A stretch of 64,000 nucleotides of DNA from Amycolatopsis sp. 195334CR (GTDB lineage: Bacteria; Actinomycetota; Actinomycetes; Mycobacteriales; Pseudonocardiaceae), in NCBI RefSeq assembly GCF_017309385.1, contig NZ_JAFJMJ010000001.1:2232001-2296000 (forward strand), read 5' to 3'. Shown here piece after piece: positions 41,682-50,479 of the stretch. The position numbers and the translations under genes were made by a program. Every line of letters begins with the position of its first letter. Position 1 is the stretch's first letter. A model generated the notes under the pieces. That model saw nothing but the letters and a program-made list of their open reading frames with translations, had not been told where the DNA came from and searched no databases.

Positions 41682-42302
41682 ATGACCGACCTGAACGACC
41701 CGAGAAGCTGGTTCGTCGAACCGTTCTTCTCCGCTCTGCTCGACGGCGTACCGGACGCGGCGGAGGTCCGCGCCCGGCTCGAACGCGAAACCGAGGACCT
41801 GCTCGACCAGACCGAAGACCTCGTCGTCGACGAGGCCGCGCGCAGTCACGTGGTGCTCACCGCGTACGCCGTCGCCGCCTACCGCTGGCTCGACGGCCGC
41901 GTGCCCGACCCGCTCGAAACCGTGCGCCAGGTGGTGGTCGGCCAGTTCGGCGACTGGCTCGCCGACACCGTGCGCGCCGACCTCGACCGCGCGCCCGATC
42001 CGTTCGCGGCCATGGTCGAGAACGTGCGCGAACAGGAGAAGTCCTTCTACGGCAAGGGATTCGCCTGGGAACGGGTGACCGACGACAGCCGCGCCTACCT
42101 GGGCCGCGCACACCGCTGCGTCTACCACGACGCGAGCACCCGGCTCGGCGCGCCGGAGCTGACCGCGGCCGTGTGGTGCGAATGGGACAAGCCGATGCTG
42201 GCCGCGGTCGACCCGGATCGGCACGGCCTGCGCGCCGAACGCCCGGTGACCATCGGCTACGGCTGCGACCACTGCGACTTCGCCTTCGAGCGGACCACGT
42301 GA
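41682..42302 (+). CDS. L-2-amino-thiazoline-4-carboxylic acid hydrolase-like protein
   Basis: 206 aa from the ATG at 41682. The C-terminal half has the ATC-hydrolase-like features: AWERVTDDSRAYLGRAHRCVY, AVWCEWDKPML and IGYGCDHCDFAFER, including several Cys. Relatives hydrolyse a thiazoline ring in cysteine-producing pathways, but many family members are uncharacterised. Its stop overlaps the GTG of the PadR gene, and a palindrome lies just upstream. Confidence 0.7.
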   Translation: MTDLNDPRSWFVEPFFSALLDGVPDAAEVRARLERETEDLLDQTEDLVVDEAARSHVVLTAYAVAAYRWLDGRVPDPLETVRQVVVGQFGDWLADTVRADLDRAPDPFAAMVENVREQEKSFYGKGFAWERVTDDSRAYLGRAHRCVYHDASTRLGAPELTAAVWCEWDKPMLAAVDPDRHGLRAERPVTIGYGCDHCDFAFERTT

Positions 42303-42838
42303 ACGTCCGGCTGCTGGTGCTCGCGCTGCTCGCGGAACGGCCGCGGCACGGGTACGAGATCCGCAAGTGGCTCGTCGACAGCCACGCCGAGAAGTGGGCG
42401 GCGGTCAAGCCGTACTCGGTGCACCACGCGCTGACCCAGCTCGCCAAGGAGCGGCTGGCCGAGCTGGACCGGGTCGAGCCGACCGCCCGCCGCGACCGGT
42501 CGGTGTACACGATCACCGACGCCGGCCGCGAGGAACTGAAGCGGCTCACCAGGAAGCTCTGGGGACAGCTACCCAACGCCTACCCGGCGAGCGTCTACCT
42601 GCTGCTGACCTTCGTCGACGTGCTTCCGCCCGCGGAAGTGCGTTCGCTCGCTGAGTCGCTGGCGCACTCGTTGCGCGCGCAGCTGGCCGACTGGGAGACC
42701 GGCCAGGCGGCGAAAGCACCGCTTCCGCCGCTCTGGCAGGCCATGTTCGACAACGGCCGGGCGCACCTGCGCGCCGACCTGGAACTGGTCGAAGCGGTGC
42801 TCAGTGCGGAATCGCTTTCTCCGCCCCCGCCCCGGTGA
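42299..42838 (+). CDS. PadR-family transcriptional regulator
   Basis: 179 aa, GTG start overlapping the preceding stop (GTGA). N-terminal winged HTH: LLVLALLAERPRHGYEIRKWL and VKPYSVHHALTQLAKERLAEL, then YTITDAGREELKRL. A C-terminal helical Vir-like domain completes the dimerisation part. Likely represses its own operon through the palindrome at 41653-41672. Ends overlapping the convergent symporter gene by 38 bp. Confidence 0.9.
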   Translation: MNVRLLVLALLAERPRHGYEIRKWLVDSHAEKWAAVKPYSVHHALTQLAKERLAELDRVEPTARRDRSVYTITDAGREELKRLTRKLWGQLPNAYPASVYLLLTFVDVLPPAEVRSLAESLAHSLRAQLADWETGQAAKAPLPPLWQAMFDNGRAHLRADLELVEAVLSAESLSPPPPR

Positions 42839-44402
42839 GGGAACGGACCTCCATCTCCGCGTACTTGTCCTCGTTGTGCTCCTTGGACAGGACCGTGCCG
42901 AGCCAGCCGAGGAAGAACGAGACCGGGATCGACACCAGGCCCGGGTTCTGGAGCGGGAACCAGTGGAAGTCCACGCCCTTGATCATCGAGTTCGGCAGAC
43001 CCGACACGGCGGGCGAGAAGATGATCAGCACCACGGTGACGGTGAGCCCGCCGTAGATCGACCACAACGCGCCGGAGGTGTTGAACCGCTTCCAGAACAG
43101 CGAGTACAGGATCGTCGGCAGGTTCGCCGAGGCCGCCACCGCGAAGGCCAGTGCCACCAGGAACGCGACGTTCTGGTCCTTCGCGAGAATGCCGCCGACG
43201 ATGGCGACCGCGCCGATCACCACCGCGGTGATCCGGGCGACGCGGACTTCGGCGTTGCTGTCGGAGACCTTGCCCTTCTTGATCACGTTGGCGTACACGT
43301 CATGCGCGAACGACGCCGACGCCGTGATCGTCAGACCCGCGACCACGGCGAGGATCGTCGCGAACGCCACCGCCGCGATGAACCCGAGCAACACCGGACC
43401 ACCCAGCGCCTGGGCCAGCAACGGCGCCGCCGAGTTCTCCTTGCCCGGCGCCTTGTTGATCGCGTCCTTGCCGACGATCGCACCCGCGCCGTAGCCGAGC
43501 ACCAGGGTGAACAGGTAGAACAGGCCGATCAGCGCGATCGCCCAGACCACGGACTTCCGCGCGTCCTTCGCCGTCGGCACGGTGTAGAAGCGCATCAGCA
43601 CGTGCGGCAACCCGGCGGTACCGAGCACCAGCGCGATGCCCAGCGACAGGAAGTCGATCTTCGAAGTCTCCGAAACCCCGTAGCGCGCACCGGGGTTCAG
43701 GATCGATTCGGAGCCGAGGCGCTGGACCGCGCTGCCCAGCAACTCCGAGAGGTTGAAGCCGTACCGCGCGAGCACCCACACCGTCATCGCGAAGGCACCG
43801 GTGATCAGCAGCGCGGCCTTGATGATCTGCACCCAGGTGGTGCCCTTCATGCCGCCGACCAGCACGTAGATGATCATCACCACGCCGACCACGGCGATCA
43901 CCACGGCCTGCCCGGCGGTGTTGGAAATGCCCAGCAGCAAGGAAACCAGGATGCCCGCGCCGGCCATCTGGGCGAGCAGGTAGAAGAAGCTCACCGCCAG
44001 CGTCGAGGTCGCCGCCGCGGCGCGGACCGGGCGCTGCTTCATCCGGAACGCCAGCACGTCGCCCATGGTGAACTTGCCGGTGTTCCGCAGCAGTTCCGCG
44101 ACCAGCAGCAAAGCCACCAACCAGGCGACCAGGAACCCGATCGAGTACAGGAACCCGTCGTATCCGTAGACCGCGATCGCCCCCGCGATCCCGAGGAACG
44201 AAGCCGCCGAAAGGTAGTCACCGGCGATCGCGACACCGTTCTGCGGACCGGAGAAAGCGCGACCCGCGGCGTAGTAGTCCGACGCGGTCTTCGTGTTCCG
44301 CGACGCCCGGAACACGATCACCAGCGTGACCACCACGAAAGCGCCGAAGATGCTCATGTTCAGGATCGGGCTCGAGCCCTGAACACCCTGTGCGAGGTTC
44401 AT
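42801..44402 (-). CDS. actP: ActP-type cation/acetate symporter
   Basis: 533 aa, sodium:solute symporter family, about 13 membrane helices. Readable family segments: ASDYYAAGRAFSGPQNGVAIAGDYLSAASFLG near the N-terminus and GTAGLPHVLMRFYTVP in the centre. Takes up acetate or similar short monocarboxylates. The ATG overlaps the stop of the DUF485 gene (ATGA), the standard YjcH-ActP pair. Confidence 0.92.
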   Translation of the reverse strand: MNLAQGVQGSSPILNMSIFGAFVVVTLVIVFRASRNTKTASDYYAAGRAFSGPQNGVAIAGDYLSAASFLGIAGAIAVYGYDGFLYSIGFLVAWLVALLLVAELLRNTGKFTMGDVLAFRMKQRPVRAAAATSTLAVSFFYLLAQMAGAGILVSLLLGISNTAGQAVVIAVVGVVMIIYVLVGGMKGTTWVQIIKAALLITGAFAMTVWVLARYGFNLSELLGSAVQRLGSESILNPGARYGVSETSKIDFLSLGIALVLGTAGLPHVLMRFYTVPTAKDARKSVVWAIALIGLFYLFTLVLGYGAGAIVGKDAINKAPGKENSAAPLLAQALGGPVLLGFIAAVAFATILAVVAGLTITASASFAHDVYANVIKKGKVSDSNAEVRVARITAVVIGAVAIVGGILAKDQNVAFLVALAFAVAASANLPTILYSLFWKRFNTSGALWSIYGGLTVTVVLIIFSPAVSGLPNSMIKGVDFHWFPLQNPGLVSIPVSFFLGWLGTVLSKEHNEDKYAEMEVRSLTGAGAEKAIPH

Positions 44403-44731
44403 TTGGCCGCCCCCTCGACGTCCTCGCGGATCTGGTCCGCGACCGGGTCGAGGTGGCGGTTCGCGTGCCGCACGTACAGCCCGGTGATCACGAAGGTCGA
44501 GACGAACTGCAGGAGCCCGAGCACCAGGCCGACGTTGATGTTGCCGACCAGCTTGGTGGACATGAAGCCCTGCGCGTAGGCCGCCAGCACCACGTAGAGC
44601 AGGTACCAGCCGAGGAACAGCACGGTCATCGGGAAGACGAAGGCACGCAGGCGTTTGCGGAGTTGCCGGAATTCGGGACTGGCCTGAACTCGCTTCCAGT
44701 CGGCTTCGGTCATCGGTTCGCTACTGCTCAC
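44399..44731 (-). CDS. DUF485 membrane protein (YjcH-like)
   Basis: 110 aa, GTG at 44731 with GGAGG 6 nt upstream. Two membrane helices (~28-50 and ~62-85) and the family pattern FRQLRKRLRAFVFPMT and GLVLGLLQFVSTFVIT. It is the small partner of ActP in acetate uptake operons. Confidence 0.92.
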   Translation of the reverse strand: MSSSEPMTEADWKRVQASPEFRQLRKRLRAFVFPMTVLFLGWYLLYVVLAAYAQGFMSTKLVGNINVGLVLGLLQFVSTFVITGLYVRHANRHLDPVADQIREDVEGAAK

Positions 44732-44835
44732 AGGAGACCTCCCTCGATCAAGCGGCTTGCCGAGGATCATCCTCCTGACGGGGGAGTTGTGCAGGGCACA
44801 CGATCAGGGGAACGGGGTAACCGTCAGTAGAATCG

Positions 44836-46623
44836 TTACTTCCGGTGGCGCCCGCGGCCGGTGCGCGCCTTCTCCTCCGCCTGACCGAACCGCGCCACCG
44901 CCCGGTCCCGCATGAAGCCCAGCGGATCCGGCGCGTGCAGGCGCAGCATCACCGCGTTGAGGTCGTCCGGCACCCGGTGCGCGGTCGCCTTGCTGACCAC
45001 CATGGTGGCGACGAACGCGGCGGGCACGGTGAACAACGCGGGCTGCACGGTGAACCACGGCGCCCAGCCACCGGTGTAGCCGCTGATGATGTTGACCGCG
45101 AGCGAGCCGAGCACCAGCGTGCCGCCGACCACCATGCCGGCCAGCGCCCCGGTCCAGGTCAGCTTCCGCCACCAGATGCCGAGCAGCAGCATCGGGCTGA
45201 AGGTGGACGCGGCCAGCGCGAAGGTCATGCCCACGCTCAGCGAGAGGTCGTCCTGGCGCAGGGCCAGCGCGATGCCCAGCGGGGCCAGCGCGACCAGCAC
45301 GGCGGCGAGCCGGAAGTCGCGGACGCGACCGGGCAGCACGTCGGTGGACAGCACCCCGGCCACGCTGACCAGCAGGCCGGACGCGGTGGAGAGGAAGGCG
45401 GCGAAGGCACCGGCGGCGGTCACCGCGCCGAGGATCTGCCCGCCGAGCCCGCCCAGCATGGCCGACGGCAGCATCAGCACCGCCGCGTCGGTCCGCCCGG
45501 TGACCAGCAGCTCCGGCACGTACAACCGGGACAGCGCGCCGAGCAGCGCCGGGAACAGGTAGAACAGGCCGAGCAGCAGCAGCACGTGCACGGTGGTCCG
45601 GCGCGCGGCCTTGCCGTCCGGGTTGGTGTAGAAGCGGACCAGCACGTGCGGCAGGCCCATGGTGCCGAGGAAGGTGGCGAACATCAGCGAGTACGTGCTG
45701 AGCAGGTCGGTCACGTCGTCCGAGGCGGGCAGCAGCCAGGTCGCGTTGTCGGTCACCGCGCCGGCCACCACCGGTACCGGCGACCCGGCCGGGAAGCGCA
45801 GCTTGGTGCCCTCGCCGACCTCCGGCTGGACCTCCGGCGACCAGAACACCACGCCGTCCGAGCGCATCCCGTCCACCACGCCGTCGGCGTAGAGCACGGT
45901 CGGCACGGCGACCTCCAGCTTGACCGGGGTCTGCACGTCGACCGTGGTTTCCTCGGTGAACACCGGCGGCGCGGGCGTGCCGAGCGAACCGGCGGTCGGC
46001 CCGGCACCACCGCCGATGAACACCACGCACAGCACGAACGTGGGCGCCGCGATGGCGAACAGCTTGAGCCAGTACTGGAACGCCTGGACCACGGTGATCG
46101 CGCGCATGCCGCCGGCGATCACGTTGATCGTCACCACCACGGTCACCACCACCGCACCGGCCCAGGCGGGCGTGCCGAGAATGGTGGTCAGCCCGAGTCC
46201 GGCGCCCTGGAGCTGCGGGACCATGTAGAGAATGCCGATGAACACCACAAAAGCGGTGGAGAACCGGCGCAGCGCCATCGAACCGAGCCGGGCTTCGAGG
46301 AAGTCCGGCAGCGTGTAGGCGCCGGACCGCCGCAGCGGCGCGGCGACGAAGAGCATCAGCGCCAGGTAGCCCGCGGTGAACCCGATCGGGAACCACAGCG
46401 CGTCGGCACCCTCCTTGAGCACGATGCCCGCGACCCCGAGGAACGAGGCCGCCGACAGGTACTCACCGGAGATGGCGGCCGCGTTGCGCCGGGACCGCAC
46501 GGTCCGGCGGGCGACCAGGAAGTCGTGCGTGCTGCTGGCGAACCGCGACGACCGGTGGCCGAGGTAGAACGTGACCATGCCGACCAGCACGATGCCGGTC
46601 AGCGCCCACGGGTTCAGCTGCAC
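44836..46623 (-). CDS. Sodium:solute symporter (monocarboxylate type)
   Basis: 595 aa, SSS family, about 13 helices. N-terminal HDFLVARRTVRSRRNAAAISGEYLSAASFLG and central GTMGLPHVLVRFYTNP match the ActP/MctC group. A periplasmic loop of ~110 residues between ~215 and 320 is longer than in ActP (for example VFTEETTVDVQTPVKLEV). Preceded by a small membrane protein and a LytTR regulator, 30 nt from the former. Substrate may be pyruvate, acetate or propionate. Confidence 0.9.
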   Translation of the reverse strand: MQLNPWALTGIVLVGMVTFYLGHRSSRFASSTHDFLVARRTVRSRRNAAAISGEYLSAASFLGVAGIVLKEGADALWFPIGFTAGYLALMLFVAAPLRRSGAYTLPDFLEARLGSMALRRFSTAFVVFIGILYMVPQLQGAGLGLTTILGTPAWAGAVVVTVVVTINVIAGGMRAITVVQAFQYWLKLFAIAAPTFVLCVVFIGGGAGPTAGSLGTPAPPVFTEETTVDVQTPVKLEVAVPTVLYADGVVDGMRSDGVVFWSPEVQPEVGEGTKLRFPAGSPVPVVAGAVTDNATWLLPASDDVTDLLSTYSLMFATFLGTMGLPHVLVRFYTNPDGKAARRTTVHVLLLLGLFYLFPALLGALSRLYVPELLVTGRTDAAVLMLPSAMLGGLGGQILGAVTAAGAFAAFLSTASGLLVSVAGVLSTDVLPGRVRDFRLAAVLVALAPLGIALALRQDDLSLSVGMTFALAASTFSPMLLLGIWWRKLTWTGALAGMVVGGTLVLGSLAVNIISGYTGGWAPWFTVQPALFTVPAAFVATMVVSKATAHRVPDDLNAVMLRLHAPDPLGFMRDRAVARFGQAEEKARTGRGRHRK

Positions 46624-46653
46624 TCGAAGATCCTCGCACGTGAGGCGTGGAAG

Positions 46654-47187
46654 TCAGTTCTCGATCATGTCGACGAAGGCCCGCTCATGGCGTTCGGCCA
46701 GCCGGTTGTACCACAGGCCGACGCCCAGCAGCAGCGGGAACGGCGCCACGCCGAGCAGCAGCCACGCCACCGGCACCCCGATGACGCGCAGCCCGGCGAA
46801 CCCCGGCGACAGGAAGAACGCCAGCGGCAGCGCGCCGAGCACCACCACCACCAGCAACCCGAGCAGCAGGCCGGTGCGCAGCTGCGCCTTGACCAGGTCC
46901 TTGATCAGCAGTTCGCCCCAGCTGGTCTGTTCCTCCAGCTCGACGCGGGCGCGCAGGGCGTTCGACTGCTTCGGGCCGGACAGCACCACCCGCTGGCGGC
47001 GTGGCCGCGCGTGGTGCTCCGGTTCGTGCGTGCCCTCGGGCAGCGAGCCGGACGGCACCGGCTCGGTCTTCGAGGTGGGCAGCGGTTCGACCCGGGGCGG
47101 TGGCTGGCGGCCGAGGTTCTTGCCCAGCGTCGGGTCGGGCTCGCGCACCCCGCCGATCTGGCGGTACGGGTCCCCACCGAGGGTCAT
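46654..47187 (-). CDS. Two-helix membrane protein linked to the symporter
   Basis: 177 aa. Long cytoplasmic N-terminus rich in Pro/Arg (~1-95), then two membrane helices (~105-128 and ~134-160) and a short charged tail. Size and topology recall DUF485-type partners of SSS symporters, but the sequence pattern is not clearly that family. Between LytTR (2-nt gap) and the symporter (30-nt gap), so one operon. Confidence 0.75.
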   Translation of the reverse strand: MTLGGDPYRQIGGVREPDPTLGKNLGRQPPPRVEPLPTSKTEPVPSGSLPEGTHEPEHHARPRRQRVVLSGPKQSNALRARVELEEQTSWGELLIKDLVKAQLRTGLLLGLLVVVVLGALPLAFFLSPGFAGLRVIGVPVAWLLLGVAPFPLLLGVGLWYNRLAERHERAFVDMIEN

Positions 47188-47189
47188 GG

Positions 47190-48020
47190 CTAGCTGTTCC
47201 GCGAGGAGCCGACCAGCCGATCCTTCAGCTCACGGGTGTGCCTGCGGCTCACCGGCAGCAGTTTCTCCTCGTTGCCGATGACCACCTGGTAGCCGCCCTG
47301 GCCCATCCGCAGCTCGGTGATCAGCTGCAACGCGACCAGGTAGGACCGGTGGATCCGGACGAAACCCGCCTTCTCCCACCGCTCCTCCAGCTGGGCCAGC
47401 GGGATCCGGACCAGGTGGCTGCCGTCGGTGGTGAACAGGCGCGCGTAGTCGCCCTGCGCCTCGACCCAGCGCACGTTGGCGCGCGGGATGAGCTTGGTGT
47501 TGCCCGCCAGTTCGACCGCGATCACCTCGTCGTCGGTCTTCACCGGCTCCTGCCCGGCGGGCGCGGCGGGCGCGGGCGCGGCCTGCAGCGACTGCAGCAC
47601 CCGCTTGATCGCCTTGTCCAGGCGTTCCTGCTTGCACGGCTTGAGCACGTAGTCGACCGCGCCGAGGTCGAAGGCGTTCACCGCCTCCTCGGGGTGGCCG
47701 GTGACGAAGACCAGCACCGGCGCCGGGTTCAGCGTGGCGAACACCCGCGACATCTCCATGCCGGACAGGCCGGGCATGTTGAGGTCCGCGAACACCGCGT
47801 CCACCGGGGCCATGCCGCGGTCCTTGCGGTAGCGCACCTCGGCGTCGTCGGAGGCGAGCAGGCGCAGCGCGTCGGTGGCGTCGGTGCAGGTGAAGATCCG
47901 CCGGATGTGCGGATTGTTCTCCAGGCAGTGGGCGAGTTCGGACAGCCCGTGCGGTTCGTCGTCGACGGCCAGCACCAGCAGACCCGGAGCGTCTTCTTGA
48001 GTACTCACAGTGACAAGCAT
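47190..48020 (-). CDS. LytTR-family response regulator
   Basis: 276 aa. Receiver at ~12-140 with VDDEP acidic pair, phospho-acceptor Asp in VFADLNMPG and the conserved Lys in YVLKPCKQER. The LytTR DNA-binding domain at ~165-268 includes VRWVEAQGDYARLFT, FVRIHRSYLVAL and LPVSRRHTRELK. Such regulators with LytS-type kinases control pyruvate/carboxylate uptake in several bacteria. First gene of the LytTR-membrane protein-symporter operon; the matching kinase is at 50480-51889. Confidence 0.92.
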   Translation of the reverse strand: MLVTVSTQEDAPGLLVLAVDDEPHGLSELAHCLENNPHIRRIFTCTDATDALRLLASDDAEVRYRKDRGMAPVDAVFADLNMPGLSGMEMSRVFATLNPAPVLVFVTGHPEEAVNAFDLGAVDYVLKPCKQERLDKAIKRVLQSLQAAPAPAAPAGQEPVKTDDEVIAVELAGNTKLIPRANVRWVEAQGDYARLFTTDGSHLVRIPLAQLEERWEKAGFVRIHRSYLVALQLITELRMGQGGYQVVIGNEEKLLPVSRRHTRELKDRLVGSSRNS

Positions 48021-48104
48021 CCTGCCTAGTGAAAGTGGCGATGTCCAGCCTCAGTTATAGGCGACGTGGGAGCGGATGTCTGCCGCCCCCACGTCGCCGA
48101 TCGG

Positions 48105-49496
48105 TCACGGTGCGAAGGTGAACCAGTTGACGTTGACGAAGTCCGACGGCTGCCCGCTGCGGAAGCTCAGGTAGACGTCGTGGGTGCCGGTGACCCCGCT
48201 GATGTTGGCCGGGATCGTCTGCCAGCTCTGCCAGCCGCCGGTGTTGCCCACCGAGAACGACCCGATCGGCGGATTCGACAGGCTGTCCAGCCGCACTTCG
48301 ACCAGCCCGCTCACCCCGCCGCCGGCGCCCGAGGCGACGCGCGCCTTGAACTGGGTGGCCGTCTGCGAGCCGAACCGGATGCCGTTGTACCTGGCCCAGT
48401 CGCCGTTCGCCGCGGTGGCCACGTTCTGGCCGCCGCCCGCGTCGGTGGTGGTCTGCGTGCTCAGGCCGTTCTGCTGCTGGAAGTTCTCGGCCTGGATGGT
48501 GCCGTAGGCGTCGGTGCCACCGGGATTGCTCCCGCCGCCGCCCCGCGTCCACGCCGCCACGTAGTCGACCACCATCGGGCGGCCCGGCACGGTGGCCGCG
48601 GTCGGCGTGCCGAAGCCGGCCACGCCGTTCGGGAAGGCGCCGCCCATGGCCACGTTCAGGATGATGAAGTACCCGGCGTGGCTGGTCATGTTGTTCCACG
48701 TGGTCGCGTCCAGCTGGTTCTGGCTGACCTGGTGGAACTGCTGCCCGTCGACGTACCAGCGCAACTGGTTGGGGCTGGTGCTGCGGTCCCACTCGAAGCC
48801 GTAGGTGTGGAACCCGGACTGGCAGGTGGACCCGGGGCAGGCGCGGCTGGCGCCGATGCCGTTGTTCTCGTTGCACGGCCCGCCGGGCGCGGTGCCGCAG
48901 TGCAGCACACCCCAGACGGAGTTGATGCCGTTGACGTTCTCCATGATGTCGTACTCGCCGATACCGGGCCAGTTCCACCAGTTGCCGCGGTAGGGCGAGC
49001 CGAGCATCCAGAACGCCGGCCAGTAGCCCAGTGCGGCGTCGCCGGTGACGTTCGGCATCTGCAACCGGCTTTCGACGCGCAGCACGCCGTTCTCCGGCGC
49101 CTTGAAGTCCTGCTTGTTGGTCTCGATCCGGGCCGAGGTCCAGTTCCCGGCGCCGTCGCGCAGCGGGGTGATGCGCAGGTTGCCGCCACCGTCGAGGCTG
49201 ACGTTGGCGGGGTTGTTCGTGTGCGCGGCGATCTCGCCGGTGCCCCAGTTCGCGGGCCCGCCGGGGTACCCGTGGCCGAGGCTGAACCGCCAGTTGTTCT
49301 GGTTGGGCAGGGTGCCCGCGGCACCGTCGAAGTCGTCGGCCCAGACCTGCGTCCAGCCGGTGGGTGGCGGCGGAACGGACGCGCCGGCGGGCGCGGTCAG
49401 GGGCACGGTGATCAGCGCGGCGCCGACGATCGCGGCGCCGAGCGCCCGGGTGAGGCGCTTTCTTGCGGGTGCTGGGGAGTGGGGAGGAACGGGCAT
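48105..49496 (-). CDS. Secreted GH16 glucanase with C-terminal CBM6
   Basis: 463 aa, ATG at 49496 with AGGAGG upstream. Signal peptide to about residue 40 (cleaved near PAGA-S). GH16 domain ~45-310 with the catalytic motif EYDIMEN (nucleophile E181, D183, acid/base E186), typical of beta-1,3(4)-glucanases. A Gly-rich linker leads to a CBM6-like module ~325-463 (YGTIQAENFQQQ, YLSFRSGQPSDFVNVNWF). Likely digests fungal or plant glucan. An AT-rich palindrome is in the upstream region. Confidence 0.92.
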   Translation of the reverse strand: MPVPPHSPAPARKRLTRALGAAIVGAALITVPLTAPAGASVPPPPTGWTQVWADDFDGAAGTLPNQNNWRFSLGHGYPGGPANWGTGEIAAHTNNPANVSLDGGGNLRITPLRDGAGNWTSARIETNKQDFKAPENGVLRVESRLQMPNVTGDAALGYWPAFWMLGSPYRGNWWNWPGIGEYDIMENVNGINSVWGVLHCGTAPGGPCNENNGIGASRACPGSTCQSGFHTYGFEWDRSTSPNQLRWYVDGQQFHQVSQNQLDATTWNNMTSHAGYFIILNVAMGGAFPNGVAGFGTPTAATVPGRPMVVDYVAAWTRGGGGSNPGGTDAYGTIQAENFQQQNGLSTQTTTDAGGGQNVATAANGDWARYNGIRFGSQTATQFKARVASGAGGGVSGLVEVRLDSLSNPPIGSFSVGNTGGWQSWQTIPANISGVTGTHDVYLSFRSGQPSDFVNVNWFTFAP

Positions 49497-49539
49497 GGGG
49501 GTGACCTCCTTGTCAACCCGTACCAGTGGGGAGAGTGGT

Positions 49540-49560
49540 TTTGTTGTGGCCAACAACAAA
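49540..49560. promoter_or_regulatory. AT-rich palindrome upstream of the glucanase gene
   Basis: TTTGTTG-TGGCCAA-CAACAAA: perfect 7-bp arms around a 7-bp centre, 44 nt upstream of the GH16 start. Low GC against the region makes it a good operator candidate; the regulator is not known. Confidence 0.4.
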
Positions 49561-49624
49561 GACAGGGTTAAAGAAACCCCAGCTCCCGACCCGGTGTCTG
49601 TAGCCCGTTCAGGTAAAAAAGGAC

Positions 49625-50470
49625 TTAGAGGCCGAAGCGGGCCCACGCCGCCTTCGTGGAGACGGCGTCGAGCACGGCCGAAGCGGCGGCCGGCGCGCCC
49701 AGGCCGAGCTTCGCCAGCAGCGGCTTCTTCGGCTCGGCGATGGCGATCTCGGCGTCGGGGTAGCGCTCGGCGAGCACCTCGCGCAGGTTGCCGACCCCGT
49801 CGATCAGGCCCAGCTCGACGGCGTTCGCGCCCAGCCAGACGTCCCCGGTGAACAGCTCTTCGCCACCCTTGAGGCGCTCACCGCGGCGCTCCTTCACCCA
49901 GGTCACGAACAGCTCGTGCAGCTGCGAGTGGAGCTTCTTCAGCCACTCGACGTCCTCGGGCTTCTCCGGGCTGAACGGGTCGAGGCGCGACTTGTTCTCC
50001 CCCGCGGTGTGCAGGCGTCGCTCCACGCCGAAGCGCTCGAGCAGGCCGGTGAACCCGAACCCGCCGCTGATCACGCCGATCGAGCCGACCAGCGAGGTGC
50101 GGTGCGCGAAGATCTCGTCGGCCGCGCAGGCCAGCCAGTACCCGCCCGAGGCCGCGACGTCCTCGGCGAAGGCCAGCACCGGCACGCCCTTCTTGTCCGC
50201 GAGCTGCCGGATCCGCTCGGCGACCAGCCCGGACTGGGTGGGCGCGCCACCCGGCGAGTTGATCAGCAGCGCGACCGCCTTGAGCCGCTCGTGGTCGAAG
50301 GCGCGGGTCAGCGCGGACTCCACCGCGGACAGGTTGATCGCTCCCCTGGTCAGCGGCGAGGCCTGCGGGGTGATCACCCCGTGCAGCTTCACCACCGAGA
50401 CCACGTCCTTGCGCTCGCCGCGCTCGGCGAGGCCGGGGATCCGGGAGGTCAGCTTGTCCGTCACGCTCAT
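49625..50470 (-). CDS. S49-family signal peptide peptidase-like protein (SppA)
   Basis: 281 aa, short single-domain form without a clear membrane anchor. Catalytic Ser108 in EDVAASGGYWLACAAD and Lys160 in TAGENKSRLDPF form the Ser/Lys dyad, and GSIGVISGGFG is conserved. Degrades signal peptides or small membrane peptides. It begins 9 nt downstream of the LytS-type kinase gene stop, so both are probably co-transcribed. Confidence 0.92.
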   Translation of the reverse strand: MSVTDKLTSRIPGLAERGERKDVVSVVKLHGVITPQASPLTRGAINLSAVESALTRAFDHERLKAVALLINSPGGAPTQSGLVAERIRQLADKKGVPVLAFAEDVAASGGYWLACAADEIFAHRTSLVGSIGVISGGFGFTGLLERFGVERRLHTAGENKSRLDPFSPEKPEDVEWLKKLHSQLHELFVTWVKERRGERLKGGEELFTGDVWLGANAVELGLIDGVGNLREVLAERYPDAEIAIAEPKKPLLAKLGLGAPAAASAVLDAVSTKAAWARFGL

Positions 50471-50479
50471 GCCGCCACC

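Noticed and set aside
42804..47193. 591- and 782-codon + strand frames over the symporters
   Set aside because: Shadow frames rich in Arg/His/Gln opposite clear SSS-family membrane proteins.
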